The notes beneath the pieces were generated by a model, which was not told where the DNA came from, ran no database searches, and worked only from the letters and a program-made list of their open reading frames with translations. From NCBI RefSeq assembly GCF_000805675.1, contig NZ_JSEF01000006.1:62001-126000 (forward strand): a DNA stretch of 64,000 nucleotides, written 5' to 3'. The DNA comes from Corynebacterium minutissimum (GTDB lineage: Bacteria; Actinomycetota; Actinomycetes; Mycobacteriales; Mycobacteriaceae). The translations under genes and the position numbers were made by a program. The number at the start of each line of letters is the position of its first letter. Position 1 is the stretch's first letter. Shown here piece after piece: positions 49,542-57,810 of the stretch.

Positions 49542-49568
49542 CGTTTGGCTCCTGGAAAGAACCAAACG
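49542..49568. terminator. Hairpin between convergent DUF3017 and metX
   Basis: CGTTTGG and CCAAACG form a 7-bp stem around a 13-base loop. No T-run follows, so its action as a terminator is uncertain. Confidence 0.4.
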
Positions 49569-49573
49569 GCTCC

Positions 49574-50743
49574 TTAAATGAAATACTCGTCGCCCACGTA
49601 GGCCGGTCCCACATCAAGGCCATTCGGAGCTGACAGCAACAAGAAGTTGCGCAGGATACGGTTCATCTGGCGGGTTTCGGTGAGGAAGGCATCGTGGCCC
49701 ACGGGGGAGACAATTTTGGCCATGGCCAACAGTTGGTTGACGTTGCGGGAGATGTGCTCCTGCTGGTGATAGGGATAAAGGATGTCCGTGTCCACGCCCA
49801 CGACCATGGTCGGCACCTGGGAGGCGGCCAAGGCCTTGATGAGCCCGCCGCGCCCGCGGCCGACGTCATGGCGGTTGAGCGCCTCCGTCAGCGTGACATA
49901 GGAACCAGCATCAAACCGTTCCGTGAGCTTTCTTCCCTGGTAATCCAGGTAGGAGTTCACCGCAAAACGCTGAGTGAGCTGGCGGTGCGGGCCCAAGGGG
50001 TTTTCGCCCTGCTGCGCGGAGGCGCCAAAGCGCTCATCGATTTCCTGCTCGCCGCGATACGTCAGGTGTGCGATGCGGCGTGCGGCCGCCAAACCATCGC
50101 GCGGAGTCTTGTCCGTGCGGTAGTAATTGCCGCCATGCCAGAAAGGGTCGCGCTCGATGGCGGAAATCTGCGCCGATTGGATGCCAATCTGCCAGCCGGA
50201 AGCCCGGGCCGACACCGCAATCACGCACACCGCGGACACACTGTCTGGGTACATGAGGCTCCATTCCAGCGTGCGCGCCCCTCCCATCGAGCCGCCGATG
50301 ACCGCATGGACGCGAGAAATTCCGAGCTCTTGCAGGCACGCATACTCGGCCTCCACCAAGTCCCGAATCGACAGCGCCGGGAAGCGCCCGCCCCACGGCT
50401 TTCCATCTGGGTGCAGTGACTTCGGCCCCGTCGAGCCGCTACAACCGCCCAGCGCATTGGTCGCGATGACGCACCAGCGCGTGGTGTCCAGGGCTTTGCC
50501 GGGGCCGACTAGCTCGGACCACCAGTCGGCCACGTTGGAATCACCGGTCAGCGCGTGCTCAACCACAATGACGTTGTTGACGCCGTCCGGGTCGCCGGCG
50601 AAAGCGCCCCAGCGTTGGTAGGCCAGGGAGGCGTCGGCAAGCACGGCGCCGGCTTCGGTGGTGAAGTCGCCGATGGGGACGTGGGCGAGCTCGCCTTCGG
50701 GCGCGAGTTCCGGAATCGGGCTAGCCAATGGCCGCGAACCCAC
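49574..50743 (-). CDS. metX: Homoserine O-acetyltransferase MetX
   Basis: Activates homoserine with acetyl-CoA for methionine synthesis. Alpha/beta hydrolase fold: IVVEHALTGDSNVADWW, the nucleophile elbow VIGGSMGGARTLEW, IVSPVGHDAFLTE with the catalytic His and Asp (TDILYPYHQQEH). The start is unclear: ATG 50773 overlaps metY by 53 bp, GTG 50743 and TTG 50728 are alternatives, the last matching the C. glutamicum length best; none has a good ribosome binding site. Downstream of metY on the same strand. Confidence 0.93.
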   Translation of the reverse strand: MGSRPLASPIPELAPEGELAHVPIGDFTTEAGAVLADASLAYQRWGAFAGDPDGVNNVIVVEHALTGDSNVADWWSELVGPGKALDTTRWCVIATNALGGCSGSTGPKSLHPDGKPWGGRFPALSIRDLVEAEYACLQELGISRVHAVIGGSMGGARTLEWSLMYPDSVSAVCVIAVSARASGWQIGIQSAQISAIERDPFWHGGNYYRTDKTPRDGLAAARRIAHLTYRGEQEIDERFGASAQQGENPLGPHRQLTQRFAVNSYLDYQGRKLTERFDAGSYVTLTEALNRHDVGRGRGGLIKALAASQVPTMVVGVDTDILYPYHQQEHISRNVNQLLAMAKIVSPVGHDAFLTETRQMNRILRNFLLLSAPNGLDVGPAYVGDEYFI

Positions 50744-52040
50744 GCTCGAGGTCGGCGATGATGTCGTTGACATCCTCGATGCCCACCGACAGGCGCACCG
50801 TTGTCTGGGTAATACCCGCGGCCTGGAGCGCAGCTTCGTCGGACTGGGAGTGCGTGGTGGTGGCCGGGTGCACGACCAGCGAGCGGGTATCGCCGATGTT
50901 GGCCAGGTTGGAGTGCAGCTTCAGTGCATCGATGAACGCCCAGGCCTCCTCGCGGCCGCCGTCGATGTCGAAGGAGAGCACGGAGCCGGTGTAGGCGTAC
51001 CCCAGCTTTTCCTTGGTGGCCTTGTACGGCGAGGACTCCAGGCCGGCGTAGTTGACCTTCGTGACCTTGGCGTGGGACTCCAAGTACTCGGCCACGGCCT
51101 GGGCGTTGGCATTGTGCTTATCGACGCGCAACTGCAACGTCTCAATGCCATTCAGCGTCAGCCACGCATTGAAGGGCGAAATGGCGGCACCCGTATCGCG
51201 CAGCAGGCCCGCGCGCGCCTTGATAGCGAAGGCCGGTGCGCCCAGATCGGCGTACTTGAGGCCGTGGTAGGCCTCGTCCGGGGTGACGAAGTAGGGGAAG
51301 ACGGGCTCGCCGTCGCGCTCGACGGTCCAGTCGAAGGAGCCGCCGTCGATAATCGCGCCGCCGATGGCCGAACCGTTGCCGGTGTAGAACTTCGTGGTGG
51401 AAACCACGACGATGTCCGCGCCCAACTCCAGCGGGCGGGCCAGCGCGCCGGTAGCGATGGTGTTGTCCACGATGAGCGGGACCTGGTTCTTGTGCGCGAC
51501 CTCCGCGATGGCGGGGATGTCGAGGACATCGGCGACCGGGTTGCCGAAGGTCTCGCCGTAGAAGGCCTTCGTGTTCGGCTGGACGGCGTCCTGCCAGGAG
51601 GCCGGGTCGTCGGGGTTCTCAACGAGGGTGACGTCGATGCCCAGGCGCTTGAGCGTCACGGTAAACAGCGTGGAGGTGCCGCCGTAAAGGCGCGGGGAGG
51701 TCACGATGTGGTCGCCGGCGGAGGCGAGGTTCAGGATGGCCGCGGTCTCGGCGGCCTGGCCGGAAGCGAAAGCAACGGCGGCGACGCCACCCTCGAGCGA
51801 CGCCAACCGGGCCTCCAACGCATCCTGTGTGGGGTTGGTCAGGCGGGTATAAATCGGGCCGGCATCCGAGAGGTTAAAGCGATTAGCGGCATGTTCGGCG
51901 TCGTTGAAGACATAAGACGTGGTCTGGTAAATCGGCACGTTGCGTGCGTCGGTGGAGCCGTCCAGGTTCTGGCCGGCGTGAAGGGCGCGGGTGGCAAAAG
52001 ACCATTCGCCCACTGCGGAATTATCGTATTTGGTGCTCAT
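50721..52040 (-). CDS. metY: O-acetylhomoserine sulfhydrylase MetY
   Basis: 439-residue PLP enzyme making homocysteine from O-acetylhomoserine and sulfide. Motifs: PIYQTTSYVFNDAEHAANRF, YTRLTNPTQDALEARLASLE, SGQAAETAAIL, and the PLP lysine in VVVSTTKFYTGNG near 209. It heads metY-metX on the minus strand, with McbR-like sites upstream, so direct sulfhydrylation is repressed with the importer metQNI. Confidence 0.97.
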   Translation of the reverse strand: MSTKYDNSAVGEWSFATRALHAGQNLDGSTDARNVPIYQTTSYVFNDAEHAANRFNLSDAGPIYTRLTNPTQDALEARLASLEGGVAAVAFASGQAAETAAILNLASAGDHIVTSPRLYGGTSTLFTVTLKRLGIDVTLVENPDDPASWQDAVQPNTKAFYGETFGNPVADVLDIPAIAEVAHKNQVPLIVDNTIATGALARPLELGADIVVVSTTKFYTGNGSAIGGAIIDGGSFDWTVERDGEPVFPYFVTPDEAYHGLKYADLGAPAFAIKARAGLLRDTGAAISPFNAWLTLNGIETLQLRVDKHNANAQAVAEYLESHAKVTKVNYAGLESSPYKATKEKLGYAYTGSVLSFDIDGGREEAWAFIDALKLHSNLANIGDTRSLVVHPATTTHSQSDEAALQAAGITQTTVRLSVGIEDVNDIIADLERGFAAIG

Positions 52041-52052
52041 ATCTGGAAACGC

Positions 52053-52133
52053 TAGACCAAGCGGTTCAGAACTGTAAGTGGCCTACCGGAAAATGCAGGC
52101 GAGCGGCGGAATAAAAATAGACCGAGCGGTTGG
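52053..52133. promoter_or_regulatory. Two McbR-like operators before metY
   Basis: TAGACCAAGCGGTTCA (52053-52068) and TAGACCGAGCGGTTGG (52118-52133) share TAGACC-AGCGGTT, 13 of 16 bases. The first differs by one base from the site before metQ in reverse orientation. The left halves are perfect McbR half-sites (TAGAC); right halves fit partly. The first copy lies 13 bases before the metY start. Confidence 0.7.
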
Positions 52134-52249
52134 TTGATGATCGTCTCATCGTGTTCGAAGCTCCCCAACGGAGTTGATAGATCTTTTCCAGTTTCGTGGT
52201 CGGATAAGCACGTAGGCGATAAAATCTAGAAAACCGGAGGAGCGTCTTT

Positions 52250-53356
52250 ATGGTGTCTACTGTTGATCGCGGAGTGTTGCTGATACATAGGTTCGTGGTC
52301 GGCTTGGCAGTCATAGTGTCCTGCGGGGCGGCGCTTGCCGCGTGGAGCGCAATGAGTCTTCTCTGGCTGCTACTGGCCTTGGGGATGACTATCTCTAGTA
52401 TTTGTCCACGAGTTTCCATAGCGATTGTTTTTGCTCTGTTTCTTATCCTTAACGCTCAAGGGCTCAATGGATACGCGTTGAACGCGGTCAGTGCATTGTT
52501 CATTTGTTGCTTAGCTGTTCTCGGTTTTGTGCGAACGGGGCTTGTAGGAATATTTCTCGTTGGATATGTTCCGCTGGTGTTTGTTCTTTTTCCTTCCTGG
52601 GCAGAACCAGGAGAACCATTTTCTACGTCCCTTTTTGCGGCGTCAACAGCAGTGATGGGAATTGCTGGGCTCTTATGGGTACTAGGATTTGGCTTGCAGG
52701 CAACGGTGAAACGAAGCACCGATGTCCGGCGTGAACAAGAGGAATCACTGCGGGAGTACTTGCATGACAATGTGGGTAATCCATTAAGCATTGCCACGTT
52801 GGGTGCGCAATTGGCGGCAGCTCAGCATGGTGATTCGGGGCAGTTAAATCTTGTTATGCAGGAAGTTCAACGGGCTGCTGAGGCATTATCACATGTCGCA
52901 AGCCAAGCGGGGAAAGGCCGTAGACGCACTGTTCGAGGCGCGGCGATGGAATGGGCTGACAAGATGCAAGCATGTGGATTGTCCCCGTCAGTGTCGGTGG
53001 AGAGTAGCGCGGGAATTTCTGAAGTGCACAAAGCAGTTCTTCTCAGAGCAATGGATGAGCTGTGCTCTAACGTGATAAGGAATTCCGAAAAGGGAGCCGT
53101 AGTTTCACTCAGGCTTGAATCGAATCGGTCGACCCATGCTTTAACTGTCTCTAACGAGCTTTCATCATTGGGGCACCCTGCGGGTGTCAGTGGGATGGGA
53201 ATTGGCTTAGACAATCTCGAAAAGGTTGTACGCGCGCACGGCGGAACAATGGTAGTGAAGAGGGAAGCACATCAATGGGTCAGTGAGATCCGGCTTGAAC
53301 ATGAAGAAAGCGGTGAAATCGGGTATGGGAATATCACTGCTTATCGTGGAAGATGA
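52250..53356 (+). CDS. Sensor histidine kinase of an accessory two-component system
   Basis: 368 residues. Several hydrophobic helices fill residues 12-155; then a linker and the phosphorylated His in REYLHDNVGNPLSIAT (HisKA_3-like), and an ATPase-like domain (AMDELCSNVIRNSEKGAV; GMGIGLDNLEKVVRAHGGTM). AGGAGCG lies eight bases before ATG. Codon use is AT-richer than neighbours. It overlaps the next gene by 32 bp. The sensed signal is unknown; the downstream secreted protein may be its output (inference). Confidence 0.83.
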   Translation: MVSTVDRGVLLIHRFVVGLAVIVSCGAALAAWSAMSLLWLLLALGMTISSICPRVSIAIVFALFLILNAQGLNGYALNAVSALFICCLAVLGFVRTGLVGIFLVGYVPLVFVLFPSWAEPGEPFSTSLFAASTAVMGIAGLLWVLGFGLQATVKRSTDVRREQEESLREYLHDNVGNPLSIATLGAQLAAAQHGDSGQLNLVMQEVQRAAEALSHVASQAGKGRRRTVRGAAMEWADKMQACGLSPSVSVESSAGISEVHKAVLLRAMDELCSNVIRNSEKGAVVSLRLESNRSTHALTVSNELSSLGHPAGVSGMGIGLDNLEKVVRAHGGTMVVKREAHQWVSEIRLEHEESGEIGYGNITAYRGR

Positions 53357-53978
53357 AAAGAAGTACGCTGCGCTTCTCCAGTCGATTTTTTGGAACCACC
53401 CCGATATTTCACATGTAGAGACAGTCCATGATGCTGAGACTGCCGCCGAAAAGCTGAGGGAGTCAACCTACGACGTTGTGCTTACAGATTTTCGCCTTCC
53501 AGGGGCTGATGGCTTTGAATTGATGTGCTCTCAAGACAGGAGCGAGAAGGCGCCTCCGTTCGTCGTAATGACCTCCTTTGACACCGATGAAGCGCTGCTT
53601 GAAAGCTATTCACTTGGGGCAATGGGATATGTTCCCAAGACGGCTGGCCCCGAAGCTTTCGTTTCTAGCGTTGTTAATGCGGCTGTGGGTAAAAAGACCA
53701 TCGAGGCCGATGTGGCACAGCGGATTCTTGCGAACAGTTTTGGCTCACCGAGAGTGCAACATACTCAAAAAATGGTTCGACGATTAAAAACCGAAGATCA
53801 GAGGGTTCTACGCCTGCTGGTAGAGGGGCACTCAAACTCCGAAATTGCTCATCAGCTCCACTACGCGGAATCAACGATTAAACAAAAGGTACGCGTGCTG
53901 TTCGATCACTTTGGTGTGACCTCGAGAACCAAACTTATTGCCCGGCTCCAGGGTGTCCCTCTTGGACTTTTGCGCTGA
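53325..53978 (+). CDS. LuxR-family response regulator of the accessory system
   Basis: 217 residues from ATG 53325 (MGISLLIVEDEKKYAALL), chosen because the receiver starts there. Phospho-acceptor Asp in YDVVLTDFRLPGADG, conserved Lys in GYVPKTAGPE, and a helix-turn-helix EDQRVLRLLVEGHSNSEIAH with STIKQKVRVLFDHFGV. Paired with the overlapping kinase. The following 210 bases before the phospholipase-like gene hold a small hairpin (TTTCGTC/GACGAAA near 54102-54118). Confidence 0.87.
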   Translation: MGISLLIVEDEKKYAALLQSIFWNHPDISHVETVHDAETAAEKLRESTYDVVLTDFRLPGADGFELMCSQDRSEKAPPFVVMTSFDTDEALLESYSLGAMGYVPKTAGPEAFVSSVVNAAVGKKTIEADVAQRILANSFGSPRVQHTQKMVRRLKTEDQRVLRLLVEGHSNSEIAHQLHYAESTIKQKVRVLFDHFGVTSRTKLIARLQGVPLGLLR

Positions 53979-54188
53979 GAGTTTGGGATTCTTGGTCCCG
54001 AAGCGGCAGTGGGTGGGACCCTTGTTCTGATTTAGGGCCTTTTCCTATTTTTCTTCCTCCGGCGGAGGTCATCAAGCCCCTCGGCCGAATTGCCTACTTT
54101 CGTCGGTGAAAGGACGAAAACTCTTGCAGGGAGTTAATGGCGCCACAGATACTGTGCCTGTCAGTTATCGAAAGAAGGGAATCCTGAA

Positions 54189-54758
54189 ATGAAGAAGCTT
54201 GCCTTGGGCGCTGTCGTGTTTAGTGGGGTGATCGCCATGCAGCAGTCAGTCGCAGTTGCGCAGGAGCGACCTCACGAAGTTTCCGTTGAGCAGCTGCTGC
54301 AGGTCAATGGCAATGGGTACGAGTCCAATTTTGAAGCTGAGCTTGAGCCTTACAAGTATTCGATTGGCGCAGAGATGCCCCTGATCGATGTGGAGAGAGC
54401 AAAAGAAGATGGGCTATCTAGCGAGGCAATTCAAGTAGCAATCTATTACAACGATATCGTCTCGCATGATTACGGTAGCGGGCCCAGAGACCGTGCTTCT
54501 CTAGCCGATAGGTGGAACTGGTGTGGAAAGTACCGGACTGGAGGGAACGTACTAAATAGTGCGGATGGAGTGTGTAAGCGTCACGATTTATGCCTAGCTA
54601 ATGCAGGAAATCAGAGGGCAGCAGAGATCGCGTGTGATAACCAATTCATTGACGGGATGAACAAGGTCAAGGGAAGCTACCGCGGCGCTGATCGCGTATA
54701 TATTGAAGCTGCAATTCTGGCAATTAAGGGAGCCCGAGTCTGTCGGCCGGGCTGCTAA
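54189..54758 (+). CDS. Secreted phospholipase A2-like protein
   Basis: 189 residues: a signal peptide (MKKLALGAVVFSGVIAMQQS, cleavage after AVA near 24) and a Cys-rich C-terminal domain. Residues 108-136 read RWNWCGKYRTGG ... GVCKRHDLC, matching the PLA2 calcium loop followed by the catalytic C-x2-HD-x-C (His132-Asp133). Further Cys near the end (IACDNQF, VCRPGC) could form disulfides. Predicted to be an exported phospholipase A2-fold enzyme acting on lipids outside the cell; activity not shown. GAAAGAAGGG precedes the start. Lies just after the two-component pair. Confidence 0.78.
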   Translation: MKKLALGAVVFSGVIAMQQSVAVAQERPHEVSVEQLLQVNGNGYESNFEAELEPYKYSIGAEMPLIDVERAKEDGLSSEAIQVAIYYNDIVSHDYGSGPRDRASLADRWNWCGKYRTGGNVLNSADGVCKRHDLCLANAGNQRAAEIACDNQFIDGMNKVKGSYRGADRVYIEAAILAIKGARVCRPGC

Positions 54759-54794
54759 AAAGTTAAGAGCGATGAAGTAAAGAGGAGTGTGACA

Positions 54795-55235
54795 ATGCTA
54801 GGCCTGCTTTTTGGAGTTTTGCCACTATGCGCTGTAATCGGGCTGACATGGTTCGTTGTGGCTAATTCACAGAACTTTGCGCTCCGAATCCCCTGGATTG
54901 GAGCCTTAGCCGGGCTCGGTATTGCCCTGTGGATTGTATGTGCTCCCGAAGCCGTGAGTGATTCCTGGTGGGAATACCTAGTGCCGCTTTTCCTTGTGGT
55001 GATTGCCGCTTGGGTGGGGGCGCTGCGTCGTCCTTCTATAGCAAATTCGATGGTGGAGACCAGCGCTGCTTCGGCAGTGGTTGTAGCAGGGCTCGTCATT
55101 TATTCGCTGGCTGACAAAGGTGATGGAACCGGATTGGACGCGGTGGCCTTTGTACTTTATTGGTTCGCCATTTACCTGCCAGGCACTTTGGTCGGTACCC
55201 TTCTCGGCGGGCTTGCCAGCCGCCGGCGAGCCTAA
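54795..55235 (+). CDS. Membrane protein of unknown function, four or five helices
   Basis: 146 residues from ATG 54795; GAGGAG seven bases before it favours this over GTG 54789. It has four or five hydrophobic segments with short polar turns and a basic end (LASRRRA). Starts 36 bp after the phospholipase-like gene and shares its lower GC, so it may be co-transcribed with it. Family not recognised; an immunity-like or transport role is only a guess. Confidence 0.7.
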   Translation: MLGLLFGVLPLCAVIGLTWFVVANSQNFALRIPWIGALAGLGIALWIVCAPEAVSDSWWEYLVPLFLVVIAAWVGALRRPSIANSMVETSAASAVVVAGLVIYSLADKGDGTGLDAVAFVLYWFAIYLPGTLVGTLLGGLASRRRA

Positions 55236-55241
55236 ACTTGG

Positions 55242-55844
55242 CTACACCGGAATGGGCTCGCCGAGCGCGGGGCGCTGATAGCCGGTCACACCGGCGCGCT
55301 GGAGCATGCCGTCGGTGATGTGCTTGCCGACGTCGGAAAGCACAGCGTCATGGATGGGGACCGTTAGCCGCGCGCCGATGCGCATGGCGTAGTCCGCGGC
55401 GTCCGCCCCGCGCACCCAGGGCCCGGCGATGGGGAGCAGCAGAACCTCAACCGTGCGTCCCTCAGGGACACACCACTGATCACCCGGGTGGAGCACACCG
55501 CCGAAGAAATAACCTAGGTTCTCCGGACGTGGGATGTTCGGGTGGATTTCCTCGTGGAGGCCGCCCAGAGCCTGAATCTCAAGGCCCAGAACCGTAAACG
55601 TCTCATCCGCATGCACGACGGTGCCGGAGCCGAGGGCGTCGATAGCCTCCTGCGTTCCCCACACCGGCAGGTCGCTAGCACGCACGGCGTCGATGTCGAG
55701 GTGGTCTCCATGCGCGTGCGTGAGCAGCACCGCTTTGGCGTCCTCAAGACAGCTCAGGTCGGAGAAGGGGCCGGGGTCGATGACGATGCGGCCTTGGGGT
55801 GCCTCGACGGCCACTGTGGATTGTCCATGCAGCGAAATCTTCAT
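55242..55844 (-). CDS. Metallo-beta-lactamase-fold hydrolase (UlaG-like)
   Basis: 200 residues beginning MKISLHGQSTVAVEAPQGRI. The metal-binding motif is LLTHAHGDHLD (H-x-H-x-D-H), with further ligands in VLHPGDQW and VPIHDAVLS. It is the small cytosolic MBL form of actinobacteria; the substrate cannot be told. Shares the minus strand with dipZ, 10 bp downstream of it, so probably in the dipZ transcript. Confidence 0.88.
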   Translation of the reverse strand: MKISLHGQSTVAVEAPQGRIVIDPGPFSDLSCLEDAKAVLLTHAHGDHLDIDAVRASDLPVWGTQEAIDALGSGTVVHADETFTVLGLEIQALGGLHEEIHPNIPRPENLGYFFGGVLHPGDQWCVPEGRTVEVLLLPIAGPWVRGADAADYAMRIGARLTVPIHDAVLSDVGKHITDGMLQRAGVTGYQRPALGEPIPV

Positions 55845-55854
55845 GAGCCCCACG

Positions 55855-57438
55855 CTAGCCAAAAGTAAAGGAATACAGCGAGAGCCCTTCGCTGACCTCC
55901 AGCTCGACGGTTTCGGTGTGGCTTTCGGGGTCGCGGACGAGATCCACCGTGCCGTCCTGGGTGATGTCGAAGGTGCGAACCGAACCATCGGCGCGATGCA
56001 GACGGATTGTGCCGCGCCCGGAAGTGACCAGCTGTACCCATGCGGCGTGGTAGTTGAGGCGCAGGCGTGCGTTGGGGCCGGCAGTAATAGGTTGGTCAGC
56101 CAGTGTCCACGTGCCACCCAGCGAATACTGTTCCAACAGAGGATTACCCAGGGTGAACTGGTGGGTTCCGTTGCGGTAATCGGCATGGGCGAAGAATTGC
56201 GCGCGAGCGGTGCCGAGGTAGGTCTCTGGCGAGCGCGGCGCGCTGTGAGCATCTGCGGTGGCCGCAATCGGTGCGGGCAGCTCGACGGAAGGGTCGCGCT
56301 CGATGAGAAGCTCACGAATGAGGCGCTCGGTCTCGGCGTAGTCACCTTCGCCATGGTGGGAGTGGCGCAGCATGCCGTGCTTATCGACGACATAGTGCGC
56401 CGGCCAGTACCGATTCTCAAAGTTCTTCCACGTGGCGAAGTCGTTGTCCTGGGCCACCGGATACTCGATTCCCTGCTCGCGGGCCGCTCGGCGAACGTTG
56501 TCGGCCTCGTGCTCGAAGGCATACTCCGGTGCGTGGATGCCGATGATGTCGAAGCCGTAGTCCTTGTAGTGTGCATACAGCTTGGTCAGGTGTGTGTTGT
56601 TGCGTTGGCAGTTGATGCAGGCGTAGGCCCAAAAGTCGATGAGCGTGACTTTGCCGGAGGTGCGCGGATCGATGGGGGCATCCGTGTTGAACCAGCCGGT
56701 CAACCCCGCGAACGCGGGCACGGGGGTCCCTTCTGCTGCGAGGGCGGCCTGCTCAACCGGGGCAGCGTCGACGTTAATGCTGGGGAGTTTCTGTTGCAGC
56801 CACGCCGGTGCGCCGAGTGAAATCGCGCCGGCCATGGCGATTACCACAATTCCCGCGGTGATGCGTACCCCGCGCTGGTGGGAGCGGAACGCATCGACGC
56901 GTTTGCCCACTTCGTTTCCGCCGAGAGCGAACGCGAGTAGCGGGATGGCCACGCCGAGGGCGAAGGAGAGGCAGAGGACGAGGATGTGGGCGTCGATGGT
57001 TCCAGTGGCGCCAGCGACGGAGATTGCCGCGAGTACGGGGCCCGCGCAGGGAACGAAGACCACGCCCATAGCTAGGCCGACGATGAAGCCTCCCTTGTCG
57101 CGAGCTTTGGCTTGTACGCTGCCGGCTTTCGGGAGTTTCTGGAAAGGCCACTCGAGGATTTCCTGCACGCGGGGAAACACCATTCCCAGGCCCACGAGAA
57201 CCAGCAGCGCGATTCCTATTTTCCACACAATATCGGCGGGCAGGCCAAGGGCGTTGAGTAGCGTTGTGGCAAAGAGCGTGACGAGGCTAAAGCTCGTCAC
57301 CAACCCGCCCACGACTTGCCATGGCCGCCACCGTGAGCCGCCGCTGACTGCGAGGGCCAAGGGTAAGACGGGCAGGATGCAGGGCGAAATGCCGGTAATC
57401 AGACCACCGGTAAACACGATAAAGAGCGTAGATAACAT
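55855..57438 (-). CDS. dipZ: DipZ, CcdA-thioredoxin-like fusion protein
   Basis: 527 residues: an N-terminal CcdA-type membrane domain (GLITGISPCILPVLPLALAV, AMGVVFVPCAGPVLAAIS with the paired Cys), then an external thioredoxin-like domain with the active site WAYACINCQRNN (CINC) near 300, and a C-terminal beta domain (SLGGTWTLADQPI). It should carry reducing power from the cytoplasm to extracytoplasmic thiols. ATG 57438 (MLSTLFIVFTG) has GAAGGAGTAC before it. In mycobacteria dipZ sits with SigK-controlled mpt70/mpt83; here it is divergent from a small lipoprotein and sigK. Confidence 0.93.
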   Translation of the reverse strand: MLSTLFIVFTGGLITGISPCILPVLPLALAVSGGSRWRPWQVVGGLVTSFSLVTLFATTLLNALGLPADIVWKIGIALLVLVGLGMVFPRVQEILEWPFQKLPKAGSVQAKARDKGGFIVGLAMGVVFVPCAGPVLAAISVAGATGTIDAHILVLCLSFALGVAIPLLAFALGGNEVGKRVDAFRSHQRGVRITAGIVVIAMAGAISLGAPAWLQQKLPSINVDAAPVEQAALAAEGTPVPAFAGLTGWFNTDAPIDPRTSGKVTLIDFWAYACINCQRNNTHLTKLYAHYKDYGFDIIGIHAPEYAFEHEADNVRRAAREQGIEYPVAQDNDFATWKNFENRYWPAHYVVDKHGMLRHSHHGEGDYAETERLIRELLIERDPSVELPAPIAATADAHSAPRSPETYLGTARAQFFAHADYRNGTHQFTLGNPLLEQYSLGGTWTLADQPITAGPNARLRLNYHAAWVQLVTSGRGTIRLHRADGSVRTFDITQDGTVDLVRDPESHTETVELEVSEGLSLYSFTFG

Positions 57439-57480
57439 GCTGTACTCCTTCGCTGTGAGTGCGGTGTGGGTATGCAACCA

Positions 57481-57508
57481 GTTCGGAGCGCAAGCAATAA
57501 ACGGATTG
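57481..57508 (-). promoter_or_regulatory. SigK-type promoter for dipZ
   Basis: On the minus strand CAATCC, 16 bases, CCGAAC. It differs from the mycobacterial SigK consensus (CCATCC, 16-18 bases, CCGAAT) by one base in each box and ends about 43 bases before the dipZ start. Confidence 0.72.
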
Positions 57509-57532
57509 CCCCAAACTTTTTCTAAATTCGTC

Positions 57533-57560
57533 CAATCCGCAACCCCGGGTGGCTCCGAAT
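57533..57560 (+). promoter_or_regulatory. SigK-type promoter for lipoprotein-sigK-rskA
   Basis: CAATCC, 16 bases, CCGAAT: the -10 is a perfect SigK match and the -35 differs by one base. The same -35 and the same spacer length are used in the divergent dipZ promoter. It ends 57 bases before the lipoprotein start. Confidence 0.75.
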
Positions 57561-57617
57561 GGTGAGTTACAGGGCCCCGGAAAGGCCGAGCCCGAACGTT
57601 TGAAAAGGAGCACCGAA

Positions 57618-57803
57618 ATGAAGAAGCTTGTTACCACCGCCGCTGCACTTGCCATTGCCGCCAGTGGGCTGGTTGCCTGCAACGACAAGAAGGAAGAGGT
57701 GGACATGAAGCCCAGCTCTGAGATGATGGCCCCCAGCTCTGACGCCATGATGTCGGATTCCATGATGACTGAGGAGATGAAGAGCGAAGAAATGAGCAAG
57801 TAA
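57618..57803 (+). CDS. Small Met-rich lipoprotein
   Basis: 61 residues from ATG 57618, with AAGGAG eight bases before it. Signal with lipobox (KKLVTTAAALAIAASGLVAC, Cys20), then an acidic tail with nine Met (DMKPSSEMMAPSS, DAMMSDSMMTEEMKSEEMSK). Met clusters often bind Cu(I) or are oxidation sinks. Mycobacterial SigK regulons encode MPT83-type fasciclin lipoproteins at this place; this short protein could be the N-terminal remnant of one (inference). Transcribed from the SigK-type promoter, eight bases before sigK. Confidence 0.72.
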   Translation: MKKLVTTAAALAIAASGLVACNDKKEEVDMKPSSEMMAPSSDAMMSDSMMTEEMKSEEMSK

Positions 57804-57810
57804 AACTGCC

